Source: Rhyacichthys aspro
Lineage: Eukaryota; Chordata; Actinopteri; Gobiiformes; Rhyacichthyidae
Reading direction: 5' to 3'
Assembly (NCBI GenBank): GCA_036850595.1
Contig: CM072152.1
Location: 21,155,179 to 21,219,178 of the forward strand
DNA: 64,000 nt
The stretch's first letter is position 1; each line of letters starts with the position of its first letter. A program made the translations under genes and the position numbers. This document shows, piece by piece, positions 63,326 through 64,000 of this stretch. The notes beneath the pieces are model-generated. The model saw only the letters and a list, made by a program, of their open reading frames with translations. It was not told the DNA's origin and ran no database searches.

Positions 63326-64000
63326 GTAAGCAGATGGACCTACTCGTGTATGTACGTATTGATGGATGGACGAGGGAATAAATGTATGGACAGATGATGG
63401 ATGACGGGACGAATGGATAAGCACAATTCATCAGTATTGCTTTTCCGGGGTCACTGCTAAGTTCAACTACTCCAGTAGGACCACCTCGAACATTAGGTTC
63501 AATAGGGGGATGTACTGTTAAGAAGCCAAGACTGATGGCTGCACCGGAAGACATGACCTTAAGCCTCATGCTCCGTCCAGCACAACCGCACATTTCTTTT
63601 AGCACTTATTTATATTTCAGCATTGAAACTGTATGTGCAATGGAGGAAAAAACAGGACAAATCACATAAAAAACAAGATCAATTTTTCATCTTTCCTGCA
63701 TCGGGCCTTGCTCTTGAGCAGTCCCTTGCAGCTTTCATGAGGGGAAAGGTTTTGTTTAAACTAGAAGCGGAGATGATGCCAGACTTTATGAATGATATCA
63801 AGCCACTATGATGCTCGCAAACGCAGATAGAGACAGAATGAATGGGAGCGAAGTGGAGAGAGGGTTAGCGAGAGCATAAAGGTAAAAGCGCTGCCTCAGC
63901 ACTCATATTCCCCTAGAACAGCACGCTTTAAATAGACAAGGCTTTCCAGACATCCTTCTATACACGGGCGCACATACTAACACACATTTGCACACACCAA
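63326..64000 (+). other. Intron 11, 5' part (continues beyond window)
   Basis: Non-coding. Begins GTAAGC and includes a degenerate GGAT/GGAC-type tandem stretch (63361-63420: GATGGATGGACG, TATGGACAGATGATGGATGA). No exon encoding the expected basic juxtamembrane tail or catenin-binding region is found before 64000. The 62-codon frame at 63623-63811 does not match a cadherin tail. Confidence 0.8.

Overview
This window is vertebrate genomic DNA, most likely from a teleost (ray-finned) fish. It holds most of one large gene on the + strand: a type II classical cadherin that I identify as cdh22 (cadherin-22, also called PB-cadherin). Eleven coding exons lie between 317 and 63325, separated by ten complete introns of about 0.8 to 14.9 kb. 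All eleven join in frame with GT donors and AG acceptors. Together they encode 623 complete codons plus one base. The cytoplasmic exon or exons (p120- and beta-catenin-binding tail) and the 3' UTR lie beyond the right edge.

The protein reads in order: signal peptide (about residues 1-26), short propeptide ending in a furin-type RVKR site (47-50), and mature N-terminus GWVW with the two strand-swap tryptophans W52 and W54. Five EC repeats follow. Four of them end in recognisable calcium-linker motifs: DINDSEP 148-154, DVNDNPP 257-263, DVDEPP 371-376 and DVNDNPP 476-482. EC5 carries the four conserved cysteines (C493, C585, C587, C596), and the first part of the transmembrane helix follows. No frameshift, stop or missing exon was found. 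Coding exons make up about 3 percent of the window.

Layout: 1-316 upstream sequence; exon 1 at 317-535; intron 1 (10.0 kb); exon 2 at 10565-10859; intron 2 (14.9 kb); exons 3 to 7 spread over 25728-36942; intron 7 (7.8 kb); exon 8 at 44750-44871; intron 8 (11.9 kb); exon 9 at 56788-56905; intron 9 (5.4 kb); exons 10 and 11 at 62262-62411 and 63224-63325; then the start of intron 11. No second protein-coding gene, rRNA, functional tRNA, CRISPR array or prokaryotic feature is supported.

The introns hold fish-type dispersed repeats. These include tRNA-derived SINEs (one with a 7-bp flanking duplication), a hAT-like non-autonomous transposon with an 8-bp flanking duplication nested inside an older repeat, a MITE-like inverted-repeat element, two copies of a GACCAAGAC-rich repeat, microsatellites including a 92-bp AT tract, and a perfect 19-bp-stem hairpin in intron 1. 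Several GC-richer, repeat-free intronic blocks look like possible conserved regulatory elements, but that rests only on composition and motif content.

I do not see an undescribed biological system here. The most checkable oddities are the small intron 10, which splits what I remember as a single 252-nt juxtamembrane exon in other type II cadherin genes; the open reading frame that continues into that intron; the intron 1 hairpin; and the nested transposon in intron 9. Species, repeat family names and orthology are from memory and were not checked by database search.
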